Shown here one piece after another: positions 1 through 12,151 of a DNA stretch of 64,000 bases. Under the pieces are notes generated by a model. The model did not search any database. It worked only from the letters and a program-made list of their open reading frames with translations, and had not been told where the DNA came from. Numbering within the stretch: the first letter of the stretch is position 1; each line of letters starts with the position of its first letter. Source of the DNA: Anniella stebbinsi (lineage: Eukaryota; Chordata; Lepidosauria; Squamata; Anniellidae); the NCBI GenBank assembly GCA_029215795.1, contig JARDYH010000002.1:42640001-42704000 (forward strand). Direction: 5' to 3'. A program made the translations under genes and the position numbers.

Positions 1-1556
1 AAGGAAAAAGAAAAGAAAAAGAACTCTGAATATCTACATAATATCATCCAAGTTATCTCTACACAAAAAAGACTTCTAGAGTTATAGATGTCTATTTAAT
101 AGTTTGCTATGTACTTTCAACAACTTTGTTACTACTGTAATGTTTTTCCATTAATTAAGTTAGTTTAAATCATGGAATGGCTTTTTTTTTTTTTGCATAG
201 GCACATTTATTAGAACAATCAAATTGTTTTCTAGCACTTAAGTTGGGGCATAACGTTTTCAGTTAAACTTAATACATGAGCCTGTCATCTTTAACCTGAT
301 CAGTTCTGGTATTTCTCTTATGTAAGAAGAAGAATTAAGGTTTGTTAAGGACCTGAGGGGTCCAAGATACTGCCAGCTGTTGCTTGAAGCAATTGAGTTC
401 TTAGGAAAGCTAATTTTTCATTGTTCCTTTCAGCCATTCTGTTCTCCACCCAAGAACAAACCAGCACAGTGAACTCTGTACTCACAGCTGGTTGCCACCA
501 AGTCCACCTACAAATTCTATGGCTGTGTAAGACACAAGCTTGGAAACATGCCATTACTCAGCTTGTGCACACACTTATGCGTTTTTCTGGCAAGCATACC
601 CACCTATATTCTGTGAATACATCCGTTGTGTTACCTTGACAAATATGTTCTAGTATTTGCCTTTAATTTGCCCCGTGAGATATGTTTTTTAAAAAAGTTA
701 ATGGCCTCATTTCCAAACTTCTGAGCACCAGCTTTTACCAATAAGGTCAACCCAATTTAAAGGTGACCAATTCTTTGTGAGGCTTTGCATTCTTAAATTA
801 TAACAGGAACGTTTTTAAACAATTAAGTGGTAATTGTGATCTTTGGGGAAGTTTCAATTAATGCCTGTGCATGAAGCTCCAACTCTCTGTAGTTTAGATT
901 TTTCACCATATCATTATCTACTCCTACTTCAGTAATGGTCTCCTTTCAGTCACTTGAGGAATTCCATTTTCAATAACATAGTTACAAAGGTTTATAAACC
1001 ATAGTAGGCATCAAGTAACAAGAGCAAGTCTGGTGAAAGAAGATGGTGTAAATCTCTCCTCTTTAAACATAGCCTTAAACCTACCATCATTTTCAACATA
1101 AATCTTGGAACTGGCATTGTTTCTATAGCAATTGAATTATACAGAAATTATTCTCTGAAGCTGTTTTACAGCTTAAGCTGGCTGGAAGATTGTCAACAGT
1201 AATAGTAACACTTCAGACAAATAAATTGCGATGTTGAGAATATTGGGTATAGTGGATCCATGCAGAATTTGGAAAGTGGCAAAACATTTGGACAAAGACC
1301 TCTCCACTTATTCAGCCCAATTTACCATGTCACCACAAAGTTGCTAAAATTAACTTTAGTAGAGATGTAATAAAACCATTGCAAGATGGGAGTATTGTAA
1401 AACAGTCATGCAATGGTTTCACCATGGGTTGAATGCTGTGTAGATTTGGTTGTGTGATTTGGCCCTGACTAAGCTAATGTAATATTTCCTTTCACCCCTA
1501 CAGTTAAGCACACCCATGATCTTTCCCTGGGTCGAAAGAAACCGGTGTGGCTAAGA
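1..1556. other. ATG10 intron, no recognised feature
   Basis: AT-rich unique-looking sequence upstream of the first visible exon. Short open frames on both strands (for example around 345-640) have no recognisable domain and no splice context that would make them exons. Nothing else is seen. Confidence 0.6.
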
Positions 1557-2058
1557 GACTGGCTGCTTTCACACAACACATTAGGCAACGGAGGGGGAGA
1601 TAGTGTACTGACCATGCGTTAGCTAGGCGGTGCTCCCCACACGACACGTTGCTACCCCATCTGTTGAGCAGCTGAAAGTTCTGGTGTCCATCTTGGTTGC
1701 TGCATCTCCTCCCTCTCCCCTCCAGCTGTATCCCAGCATGCACTGCAAGTTCTGCCAGTTGTATCAGAGCAACCGGGGGGTTTTGGCTGCTCCGGCCGGC
1801 AGAACTCTATGCCCATACGGAATAGTGCACGGAGAGAGGGGGGTTGTTTTCGGATGACACTTTAAACAACGGGCTTTGGGCTAAACAATGTGCAAGCCTG
1901 TTGTTTCTCTCCGTTGCTTAATTGGGCTGATTAGCATACCATGAGTTGTGTGTGCGTGGTGTGTAACCCTCCACACGACACAATAAGCAACACAACTGAC
2001 GGTTGCTTCCCCTCCCCCCCCCTCCGGTTGCCTAATGTGTTGTGCGAAACCAGCCATT
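1557..2058. mobile_element. MITE-like element with about 30-bp inverted termini
   Basis: The left end (1560-1589) and right end (2027-2056) are inverted copies containing the core CACAACACATTAGGCAAC, with two or three mismatches. The roughly 440-bp interior has no coding capacity and several degenerate copies of the same CACACGACAC motif, suggesting subterminal repeats. Similar ends occur at 41953 and 61147. This is a non-autonomous DNA transposon, probably hAT-like. No clear target duplication is visible, so the superfamily is inferred. Confidence 0.7.
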
Positions 2059-2059
2059 G

Positions 2060-2305
2060 AGTCAAGAATCAGGAAGTTCTTGATTTGAATCTTTCCTCTG
2101 CCATTAACTCACTAGCTGGCCTTATGCAAGCCATTCTCTCTTAGCCTCAGTCCCACTCTCTCCATCTGTGGTCTGGGGGATCATAATCCTGGCCCATCTT
2201 CCCTTACAGGGTGCTTGTAAGTATTAGAACTAGGGAATGTATATGAAACAGCCAGAATGCTTGAAAGCGCTACACAAATACTAAGTATTGTCATTGTTGT
2301 TTTAG
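2060..2305 (+). repeat. MIR-type CORE-SINE remnant
   Basis: The sequence follows the familiar MIR order: a CCTCTGCCATTAACTCACTAGCTG-like core split here by small changes, then AGCCTCAG, then CATCTGTGG, then a tail ending in GCGCTACACAAATACTAAGTATT. The match is from recalled consensus. It is strongly diverged and therefore old. Confidence 0.65.
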
Positions 2306-3416
2306 TGATAGTAGGCTACTTTGGAAGTACCTGAGAGAAAGAAAAAGGTTTATACGTTTGCTGTGACTTTGGTTGTGCATTATGTTGACTGACTGGAACC
2401 TGTGATATGTCTAAGAATCTCATTTTTAAAATCCCATTTCCCTATTTTTAATTCATATGAATGAAACGATATACATACAGCACTTTGAAATGAATCAAAA
2501 ATGGTATATAGTCTGCCTGAAGCTGGTGTCTCCAACATGGTGCCCATGGCTACCTCTTTGGCACCTGCTCCTCTGGATTTTTATTTTTATTTCTTAAGAT
2601 TTTCTTTAAATTAAAAACTTTTTCTTAAAACTGAGAAACTGGCATGGGATTCAAAAGAGTGTTTTGCATTTTGTTGTTTAGATCCCAGCTCTGCGCTTTA
2701 CATAGATTCTGGGCAGGTTACTTTCTTTTAGAGCATTTCTACACCAGGCTAAAATCTTGCAACTTTACTGGGGCTTCTGCTTCCGGATTCCTTGCAGAAT
2801 TAGATTGGCTTATTTCCATATGGTTTTTAAAATATTTTTTATTATAAAACCACTAGATGGCACTGTATTATTATTTGTGATAAAGTGACATTTCATCAGG
2901 ACAACTAGTTTATTGCGGGAGGAGGGAAAATGCAGGACATTTAGTGTGAAGAAAAACAATATGATAAAGGTTGTAAAGACTGGGAGGTGCCCTGGTGATG
3001 ACGATGTTTTGTGTTGGACACTCGAGCATCTGTGAATGACTAATCACAAGTGTACAATAAATGCCTCATGTTGAAACCACTTAGTCTCATCAGTTTCCCT
3101 TCTGGGAATTGGGTGTTTTGTGACTGTACATGCTTATAATGATAGCCATTTTATGAATGGGCAAGTCCCCCTCCCATGGCACTCTCTCAAAAGTCCAGAT
3201 ATTCCCACTGACTCAGAAATGTTTGGGATTGGGACCCCTGCTGGAGCATGCAAATTAATCACTAAGATGACAATCCACTTATGATTATGGTGAGACAGGT
3301 AACATAATGGAGTAGCATTTATGACTATTACAGATATTTACTAATTTGATGCAGTAATTTATTCTCTTCCACACTGGTTCATGCCCACTGTTTACGGGTG
3401 TTAATATCTGTTTCAG
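2306..3416. other. ATG10 intron, no recognised feature
   Basis: Unique-looking AT-rich intron sequence ending in a polypyrimidine-poor acceptor (TCTGTTTCAG) at 3416. A short open frame at 2644-2847 has no recognisable content. Confidence 0.55.
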
Positions 3417-3543
3417 GAAGGTCCAGATGACTCTCAAGCAGCTGAGATCTCTGCTACTTCAGAGGTGATCCGCTATGAATACCATGTTTTGTACTCCTGC
3501 AGTTACCAGACTCCTGTGCTTTATTTTAGGGCATGTTTTTCAG
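3417..3543 (+). CDS. ATG10: ATG10 coding exon A
   Basis: This 127-nt exon lies between TTTCAG (ends 3416) and CAG|GTAAGA (starts 3544). It gives 42 complete codons in phase 0 plus one base of a split codon. The product segment contains TSEVIRYEYHVLYSCSYQ followed by PVLYFRACF, which aligns with the central beta-sheet of vertebrate ATG10 (human has SEVIKYEYHVLYSC). The N-terminal dozen codons (EGPDDSQAAEIS) are an acidic, poorly conserved linker. The exon carries no catalytic residue. It joins by a split Asp codon to the exon at 7948. The reading frame, both splice sites and family similarity agree. Confidence 0.93.
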
Positions 3544-3812
3544 GTAAGATACCTCCCGCATAAAACAAATATTTTAAATAAAAAATATGGCATAACATTT
3601 GTATGGAAAAAGCAGGAAAATAAAAAGATAAAATACTGGGTAGCGGTAATGGTTTATGATTCATTTCTTGTACATATTTCAAATTCTGTAAGTATCAGTA
3701 TCCTGGGGCAGATGATATCTTCTCAGCCTGAAGGAGTTTGATCTTTACACTCCTAGCAGCAAGCCTATGGTTGACTAAACGTGCTGGCCATTTTTTCTTC
3801 TTTTTTTCAAAA

Positions 3813-3852
3813 TGAAAATAACATCTTAAAGCTGTTTAAGATGTTATTTTCA
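3813..3852. repeat. Perfect 18-bp inverted repeat (hairpin)
   Basis: Arms 3813-3830 and 3835-3852 are exact reverse complements around a 4-base loop (GCTG), the arm being TGAAAATAACATCTTAAA. It lies 270 bp inside the intron after exon A. It may be a tiny MITE relic, and no function is shown. Confidence 0.9.
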
Positions 3853-4149
3853 ACTCAGAAATGGAGTACCTGGGCCTGGCTCTTGTAGAGATGCCCTTGG
3901 TGTAGTCTTATCCAAATTTTCATTTTAAATTAATAATGTATTCTAATTGAGAATGATTAAATGGAAAAAGCATCTTACTCAATCATGTTTCAGCAATTGC
4001 AAGCATAATGTTTCAATTCTTTGTGCCAGGAATTTGCTATATGTATTTTTTTGCGATACATTTCTGTTATGTATTTTCTTTGTGAAATGCTGTTGCAACC
4101 TATGTCTCACAATTGTTTCACTCATTTTGTCAGGAAAGTGGAGGATTTG

Positions 4150-4302
4150 ACTCCTCCAAGGCCACTTTAAGTAATGTTTATTTAATTTGTAGGCATAGAG
4201 TCATCACTGTCTATACACCACTTTGCTCTATCCATAGCTTCGGCTATGGGGTGGTATATAAATGAAATAAATAAATAATAAATAAATAAATAAATAAATA
4301 AT
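4150..4302 (+). repeat. LINE/SINE 3' tail with AAATAAAT repeat
   Basis: The stretch ends in AGCTTCGGCTATGGGGTGG, then TATATAAATG and an (AAAT/AATA)n tract at about 4261-4302. This is the standard 3' end of a common squamate retroposon family, also seen at 9225, 10578, 42104 and 63758. It is only the tail, without coding sequence. Confidence 0.6.
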
Positions 4303-7300
4303 ACCTGGAGTTGGAATCCTGAGGTCATTTCTAAACTTAGCAGCATCAGTGGCTTTTGTGTTTGGCATGATCTATTAGCTTTATCTAGATGAACACATCT
4401 GACTGTTGCTAGTGATATCTTTCCTTTTTAATTAAAAAGTAGCTTAAGCTGCTTTGAATGTGTTTGGTAGATTTAATCACTCGCTGTCTTATATTGTTTA
4501 ATGGCTTTTAATTTTGCCATGTTAGCATTTTAACCAGCTCTTTGGATACGAAATGGAAGAACAAATTCTCAGACTCTTCTGGTGAAAGGGATTTTAATCT
4601 AAGGTTCATTTTCTCACAAATGACAATTTAAGGCATATTTTCAATTTAGGTTGTAGGGGGCATATCTCAGGGTCCATTGCTAGTAATAGTTTCTTAATTC
4701 ATGCATACCAAGCTGCAGTTATATGCTTGTGGTAGCTGCAAACATTTAATGAAGTAGCAGTACATTTAACTTGTTTGCAGGTGGAAGAATAAAGGAAATC
4801 TTGCTGCTCAAGTCACTTAGTGGTTTAGAAATATATAATAACAGGCACATTAATTTATTTGTAGTGTGAAAAAATGCCATCATTTTTTCTATTCACTGAA
4901 ACAACAACAGTATGCCTCCTGGATGCAAGGTGGTGTTCTAGTGGGGTGGGGGTGGAATGGTGATACAGCAGGTAAAGGAAATAGGGCAGTTTTTTCTCCC
5001 CCCCCCCTCCTTTTTTAAAAACAGTACGGTATTTTCATATAATTAGTATTCACTATAAGCAGTTAATCACCAGAGAAGAGCTCCCAGAGACAAAACAAGT
5101 TGTTTAGCTTGTCAGCATCAGGGAATCGGAGGTGTTGAAACATGACTCCTTATAGCTGGAAGTGGATATTACAGAAGCTGATGGATGATCTAATGCACAG
5201 TCTTTGTATTGTATGCCAACAGCTCCCCTTGCAGTACAGAATTTTAATTGTTCCTACAAGTATAATTACACATTTTAACACACTTCTTGGGAATTTTTCA
5301 CGATGGAAAATAATGACTTTTGGAGGATTTATACAACCAGCTGAGGTCTCTTTATTTATTATTTATTTTATTTATTTATTTATTGCTTTTTTTCCTCTAA
5401 GGAACCCATCTTTTTAGCATTTCCCTCTTCTGACCTGAAGAGTATAACACATAGTTATCTTACAGTTCTTTCTGATAAGGTTTCACTTAGGTGACCTGTA
5501 GATGTTACAGTAATGGTGGAGCTACTTTTCCATGGGGTCATCCTGTGACATGGCTTTAAATGTCACCTTGACCACCATTTGGTAAAAATATGAGATACAC
5601 ATTTAATAAATTATAAATACATGTTTAAAGGCTTGCAAGCATATGGGCAGAAGTAGCTCAACAGTATTTTCCCTATGCAATCATTGCCTGACTGGGATCA
5701 AGCTTGACTGTCATTTGAGAAGAACCTATACAGTTAGCTATAACTATATGGTGGTGGGCTGTAAAACGTTTTAGTGGTTCACGCAATGAACCTATGGAAA
5801 ATGACTCCTATATTGCAGTAATATCCAAAAGGCACCTTATTTTCAGTCTGGTACACTAATTTATATTGCAAATTCTTTTTACTCAAGATTATGTACTTAA
5901 TACCTTTGATCCTAAATATGTATCTTGGTATATGGGACCGACACATTGGTATGAAATCATGGTTCATCACATTGTATTAGCATTATGATTGGTATATCCG
6001 CTCTTAGCCATTTTTAAGACTGTGTATTGTGTATATCCAAATAGCAATATGAAGTTTCCCTAATGTGCAGGGAAACTGCTCATTAAAAATAAATGATTTG
6101 AAATAATAATTTCTTAGTATTTAATATATTTTGAAATATTATCTCAAGATAAGCCAATTTAGACAGTCTGGCGTTGAAAAGTTATACAAGTTAAACAACA
6201 ACTTTAAAAGATTTAAAAAGGGTTAAAAAGTTAAAAATAGCACAGGAGCATTTTTGTGTGTGGGCTTCCCCCCCCTCGTCCCGCCTGCTTGCATCAGTTT
6301 ATATTATCTGTGTTAGAGTTTTAAGATTAAATTATTGTTTGTCTTTGTATGTGTGTGTTTCTTCTGTATATAAATGTTGCCCCTGGTTGCATGATTCATG
6401 TTGCATCATCAACATGCTTATGATTTTATGGCTTTAATCTTTACTAATTTCTGAAATGGGCAAAACTAAGCTCAAATTCATGCCATTCTTTCTAAATTAA
6501 ATCCTTTCCCCACCACCACACCATCATTAAGTGGAATTCCTTCCAAAGCTTAATTTGTATATAAATGTCAGATCCTCAAAATTCTTCCTATATAGGATGA
6601 AAATACTTTTTACCATACAGTTCTATGGTGGTAGTGTTCCTGGTGCAACTCACCTTAGGTTAGGCAAAGATCCAGTAGTGGGGCCCACCCACTAGTTGAA
6701 GACCAGTGATCTTAGATATAATAATTATGGGATCAGGAGAAGATGCTATTTAAATGCTATTTTGCCTCTGAAGACAAGGCATCAAAGTTTCATACAAAGA
6801 TGATGCTCATCTATCTATAACTAACATATTATTTTATGTATTTATTTATATTTATAAAGACTTTGAACCTGCCCCATTCTAGAACAGTCAGGCAAAGATC
6901 ATTTGAAGCAGAGTAGCAATTATAATATAGAATGTATTATGTGTTACCAAATCAATAAAGCAATAATCGAGCTCGTGCTTCTCAAGGCAGAATGTTCTCA
7001 CATAGTAGCTGGAAGACAGCCAGCTATGGCAGACAAAAGGAAGAAGGGAGTTCCACATCAGGAATCAGCTTCCCTTTTACGTGCGTTCCCTTATTGCCCA
7101 TTATTAAAAGGCACCACCAAAAAAAGTTTTCTATTGTATTTCCTATATGTGTAGTAACTTAGAGCATACAACAACTGGAGGGAACACAAGTATTTGTGGC
7201 TTGTGTTCCATCATCACAAATTACAACATAATCTTATTTTCCTGCAAAGACACTAGTTTCCCCCTTGTTTTAATTTTTTTCACATTTTGAAGTTACTACT

Positions 7301-7640
7301 GAGTAGAAAACAGAATTTTGACTTCCATTTTGAATATGTTCAAAAATAAATAAATTACAGAACAGAATCTGATGGCAACAGGATTTCAAATTGTATCTTA
7401 ATATGACATTCAAATGTTAATTGGGTGAATAAATCTTGTTTATTTCATGGACATGAAAATGTCAGTGGAATAAAACTATTTATCACAGGATAATGGCTTC
7501 CTGACACCTGATAAATGCCAAGATAATGATAGTTATTGAAAAAGTATCAAAATATTCTCTCGTTTGTCAAAAATAAATACTCCAGCAAAGATCATATTTA
7601 TTTTCAATATGGCAACTACATTGTATTATAAAACTTGAGC
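4303..7640. other. ATG10 intron, no recognised gene or element
   Basis: AT-rich intron sequence. A short T/A-rich (TTTA)n stretch occurs at 5350-5385. The open frames at 5142-5417, 5779-5970 and 6903-7154 look like random AT-rich frames without domains or codon structure. Confidence 0.5.
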
Positions 7641-7687
7641 TGATCCAAGAGTAATCACCAACCAATGCTGCATAGTGAGAACTCTAT

Positions 7688-7772
7688 AGAGCAGCCAATA
7701 GCCATGGTAGCTGAGGATGATGGGAGTTGTACTCCAAAGTATCTGAAAGGCACCAGGTTGGGAAAGGCTGCT
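7688..7772. repeat. Half-copy of a palindromic dispersed repeat
   Basis: Contains GATGATGGGAGTTGTACTCC and then GGCACCAGGTTGGGAAAGGC, the right half of a palindromic repeat also present at 8073, 39981 and 45651. The left half is missing. Non-coding. Confidence 0.6.
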
Positions 7773-7947
7773 GTAGAGGGCAGTTAAATTATCACTTAGA
7801 TTTGACAATTACAAAACACTGTTGAGCAAGTTTGGGCTATTTACCCGCCCCTCCCCCCCAACACTCTGTTGGTTTTGTGTTTGCTTTTGAATTATCTGGA
7901 TTTTGGATGAATATATGTAGATTTATATGATTAATCTCTTTTTTCAG

Positions 7948-8045
7948 ATGGAAGGACTTTAACTCTGGATGAAATATGGAAAGGTGTGCATGAATGCTAC
8001 AGGGAGCGCCTGCAGCAGGGGCCCTGGGACACCATTACGCAACAG
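7948..8045 (+). CDS. ATG10: ATG10 coding exon B
   Basis: This 98-nt exon lies between a long pyrimidine tract ending TTTTTTCAG (7947) and CAG|GTTAGA (from 8046). It completes the split Asp codon from exon A and encodes GRTLTLDEIWKGVHECYRER followed by LQQGPWDTITQQ, ending in phase 0. This matches the ATG10 segment that in human reads DGRPLTL...IWEGVHECY...GPWDTITQQ, just before the active-site region. The exon contributes structural residues of the E2-like fold. A palindromic repeat begins 28 bp after the exon end. Confidence 0.95.
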
Positions 8046-8072
8046 GTTAGAGGTTTCTAATCTATTATAGCT

Positions 8073-8204
8073 GGGGTGGGTGACTTGTGGCCTCCAGGTG
8101 TTCACGCCTACAACTCCCATAATCCCTCACTATTGGCCTTCCTGGCTCAGGTTGATGGGAGTTATAGGCCAACACTTCTGGAAGGCCACAAGTTGCCCAC
8201 CCTC
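8073..8204. repeat. Palindromic MITE-like repeat beside ATG10 exon B
   Basis: The left arm (GGGTGGGTGACTTGTGGCC) and the right arm (GGCCACAAGTTGCCCACCC) are inverted copies. Inside them ACTCCCATAA faces GATGGGAGTT. The same dispersed family is found at 7688, 39981 and 45651. It probably derives from a DNA transposon with nearly full-length inverted repeats. It begins 28 bp downstream of the splice donor. Confidence 0.8.
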
Positions 8205-9224
8205 GTGTTACAGCATGGAAATAATTTACTTGAATTATGTTTATATATTAAACTAGCTTTAATATATAAAACTAGGTTTAATATATAAACTAGAGTCGAG
8301 AGGCAAGGATAAACCCTGAAATTTATGAACTTCATTTGGTAAAAGTGGAAAATATACGAAAGAATTTTAGGTGGGTTTAGAGCACAATTTTAAAGCACAG
8401 TTTGTATAGTCAATTGGCCAATGAAAGCTATCCTCCAATCTTCTTGTTACTATTAAGAACCTTCCTTCCAACCAGATGGAGTTCTAAAATAGCCTCATAG
8501 AATTTATTTCTTTTTGCAAGGAATAATCCATTGAATATGGAACAGTTCCCAGTTCCATTTTGAATAAAAATGATCTTGCAGGAGATAGCTTTGTTAATAC
8601 TATATTTAAAGAGACAAGAAATCTGCAGCATAATTTCACTCCAGCTATACCCTGATACATTATGACCAATTTCTATTGTAGTTGCAAACGTATGCAACTG
8701 TGTTACTGAAAATGGAACTCTTTAATTGATTGAAAAAAGAGAGGGAACCAACCACCTGCTGAGGGCAGGGGCTGCATGCCATTGATAATGACCATAGTTC
8801 ATCCTATTAGATGACTAACTTTATAATAAATGTGGAAATTGAGATGCAGTTATTCTAACATATATGTATTTTGCAACATTTGGAAAATTTAAAGAAACTT
8901 GTTTGAAAAGAGGGAGGGACAGAGACTTGAGCATAGAGCGAGAGGACTAATCCTCTTTTCATTGGCTCTTTACCATTTCTCTCTCTCTTCCCTCCTCTTT
9001 TGCTTCTGAAGAACCTGAATGGAAAGGGAGACTAGAGTGGGCAGCACCAGAAGTAGTGAATCCCCCCCCCCCCCCCCCCAGTCTTTTCCTGCACCTTGAA
9101 TTATGGCACTTGCTCACAGGCAGTAACAAATTAGATACATGTTTCGCATTGCAATATGTTGTTAAAATGGATTGTTATAGTTCTGGGCATATGATGGAGC
9201 TTTTAATGTCAATTGTTGTATTGG
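8205..9224. other. Intron, little recognised
   Basis: Unique-looking sequence with a short duplicated TTTAATATATAAACTAG motif (8255-8292) and an 18-base C homopolymer at 9062-9079. No exon or element was recognised. Confidence 0.5.
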
Positions 9225-9395
9225 TATTTTATTGTTACTTGATTTTAGCCATTCTAAATTATTTTGAATGTTTGCATGTTAAAATATTTATGTTATGTTT
9301 TTATTATGTTGTATTTTGGGTTTTACCTTTTGTGAACCACCCAGAGAGCTTTTGCTATTGCACAGTATAGAAACAATATAAATGAAATTAATGAA
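9225..9395 (+). repeat. LINE/SINE 3' tail
   Basis: A T-rich run leads into GTGAACCACCCAGAGAGCTT, then AATATAAATGAAATTAATG. This is a diverged copy of the same retroposon 3' end seen at 4150. Non-coding. Confidence 0.5.
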
Positions 9396-9850
9396 TCAGG
9401 AGATAGAAGCATCATGGGGTATCTGTATTTATCATCTGAAACCACCAATTTGTTTCACACAGGTTCAGGTAATGAAAACAATTTAAGATATTTGTTAAAT
9501 GTGATTTTAGATAATCCAGCCTTTGTAACGACACTTCTGTTGTTAAACATGAAATGTGTTTGCTTTCATTTGCCAACTGGAATAGCTGTTTGATTTCCCC
9601 TCTTTCAGTGTCACACAATTCCACACAAAACAAATGCCATTAGTATCCCTGTTCACAAAAAATCTAAGTACTTTGTATTAGAAGTAGTTTAATGAAACTT
9701 TCCTTAAGTAAACAGAGTTGTGAGCAAAGGAGTTCATATTCACTAAGGCTTAATCAATAACGGGATGTATAATCAAACACACAAAGCTAGTGGTTGAGTA
9801 AGCTAATTACAATGAACAGTTTGAGTCTTACAATCATTGTGTTGCCAAGA

Positions 9851-9894
<44 letters not shown>

Positions 9895-10577
9895 AATCTT
9901 GGAACCAGTTCACATCTTCAGCAGCACTACTAAATTCTCCAGTGTGATCTTCTTTAGGCTCGCATGTACTATCAGCTGCATTGAAATGGAACCATAGGGT
10001 TGGATGCAGATGTACGTGCATGTAGAAGCTGACTTTCCTGTCCCCCTTACCACAGCAGCCCCCCGAAAATGCTTAGCCAAAGGGAGGGACTGCTGAATCA
10101 TGTGGTCTGGGACTTGAGGGGCTGTGAGAGCACCATCGTCTCCCTTAGCACTCTGTATCACAGCCCACTCCATTCAACAGGGTCCCAGAAATTCAGTTGA
10201 GCATTTTCAGAGAGCTGTGGGGGAAGGTCTGGAGTGGAGAGGAGAGGATGGGAAAGTTTGCTTTTTCAAGCCCTATTAAGTGTTCTTAACTCTGGATCCC
10301 ACTCATAGATCAGGCTCAGTTGATCACGGGGGTGAAAGAACACATAATTGATTCTTTCCTTGACCCTGCGTGTGCTGGTTGCACAATTGTGATTTACATA
10401 ATTATCCGCGATGTAGCATGGGATGCCATGTTGTCCAAATCCAGTGCACGGCAAGGGCGGCTTCATATCGACCCTAGAACCCACAACGTGCAGTAGAGTA
10501 ATTATGTGAATCATAATCATGCGACTGGCACACTTGGGGTGGGGAAAGAAGCAACGATGAGTTCTTTTGACCCCACA
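9396..10577. other. Intron with (TA)n microsatellite
   Basis: The only clear structure is a perfect (TA)n tract at 9856-9892. The open frames in this stretch cross the microsatellite or low-complexity sequence and are not supported. Confidence 0.6.
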
Positions 10578-10735
10578 ATCATCCGATTGTGTCCATATTT
10601 ATTTATTTATTTATTTCATTTCTAACCCGCCTCTCCATCTAGATCGAGGCGGGGAACAACACTAAATATAAATATAAAAACAATAAAATAGATAAACCAT
10701 TAAAACAGATAAAAACAAATACATTATTAAAATAG
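10578..10735 (-). repeat. LINE/SINE 3' tail, minus orientation
   Basis: (TTTA)n at 10595-10618 is followed by CTAACCCGCCTCTCCATC and AGGCGGGGAACAACA. This is the reverse complement of the squamate retroposon tail family. It abuts a minus-strand CR1 fragment. Confidence 0.5.
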
Positions 10736-11215
10736 AGTTTGAGAGGGCCTTATAGGCCATCTAATCCACCACTACCCTGCTTGATGCAGGAAATCCAGTG
10801 CTAGAACAACAGATGGCTCTCCAGCTTCTGCTTGAAGACCTCCAACATGAAAGGGCCCACCACCCACTTAATAGATTCCATTTTTGAACTGTTCTTACTA
10901 CACTGATTAAAGATTAAACTGAAATCCATTCTCCTATAACTATAAGACCATTATAGCTAATCCTGGCCTGTGGGGCAGAGAATAAGTCTTTGCCTTCTTC
11001 TATGTGATTGCAGTTCAGGTGTTTGAAGAAAGCTATCATGTCCCCGCTTAGTCTGGTTACCTCAACCTTTTGTCACAGCATTGTGTTTCATACTGCTGAC
11101 CATCTTCGTTGCCTTCCTCTGAAATATTCCAGTTCGTCTATATACTTCTTTAATTGTGGTGCCCCGAACGGGACACAGTACTTTAGATGAAATCTGATTA
11201 GGGCAGAATAAAGTG
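10736..11215 (-). mobile_element. CR1-like LINE 3' fragment
   Basis: On the minus strand, an open stretch (to about 11088) contains SALIRFHLKYCVPFGAPQLK, the C-terminal CR1 reverse-transcriptase motif usually written as RPHLEYCVQFWAP. It is followed by the CR1 3' region with GGCCTTATAGGCCATC near 10745. It is truncated at its 5' end as is typical of LINEs, and is not functional. Confidence 0.75.
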
Positions 11216-11597
11216 GAACTATTATTTCCTGTGACTTGGAAACCATGATTCTAATATCATAGGAGCAGATTTGGGAGGGTTGGAAGACTAAAGGGGATGA
11301 GAAAAAGAGAACGTTCCATTGCACAAGTGTACAATCGCTCAAGGTTGGATATCACTCATTATTTTGTAAAGCACCCTGGAAATATGATCGAAGGACAGTA
11401 TCATTAAACTTAATATAGGAGAATATAGGAAGTGACCATGTGCTGCTGCTGCTGTTGCTAATAATAGTAATAATATTATTAAATAAATACAACTATATTC
11501 TGCTAGCATAGTTTGAATGCTCTTAACTGCTTCTGGAAGTCACTTGATCTTCTATATGTGAACAGACGATAGCTCAACATTCTGTTTCCATGTGGAA

Positions 11598-11790
11598 TAT
11601 GGGAAGTTGCTTTATAATGACTCAGACCGCTGGTCCATTTAACTCGGTATTTTGATCAGTATTTTTTATACCTTGACAGTAGCTTTTCAAGATGTCAGAC
11701 AGGAGTCCTTCCCAGATCTGGTCAGCGATCTAGAACTTCAGACCTCTTGCATGCCAAGCATGGGTTCTGCCCCTAATCTACTGTCCTTTG
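11598..11790. repeat. tRNA-derived SINE-like remnant
   Basis: The stretch has the order CTCAGACCGCTGGTCCATTT, then CAGGAGTCCTTCCCAGATCT, then TGCATGCCAAGCATGGG and TGCCCCTAATCTA. This is a diverged version of a squamate SINE whose minus strand carries a tRNA B-box-like GGTTC motif. The assignment is from memory of the family. Confidence 0.45.
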
Positions 11791-12102
11791 GTGTGGCTTT
11801 CTTGGCTCATGTATATGCCAGATTTCAATGTTCTGGGTCACCTGGTACTATTTGAGATACATGTTGTGAGACTCCTATTGGAGAGGGAGATGTACGAATC
11901 CCCCACCTTTAGAATTTTCTACTCATTATGGAGTCCAAGATTCTAGAATTCTCTTATACAGGCTGCTCCATGCTTAAGGTAGCAGACATGATCATTGTGA
12001 TTTCACAACATTTCACAGATGTCAAGAGTCAACAACATATCTATATCTTTAAATACCAATGTCCATGCTCTTGTCCAATCAAGATTCCAGGATTCCTAGG
12101 TG

Positions 12103-12151
<49 letters not shown>

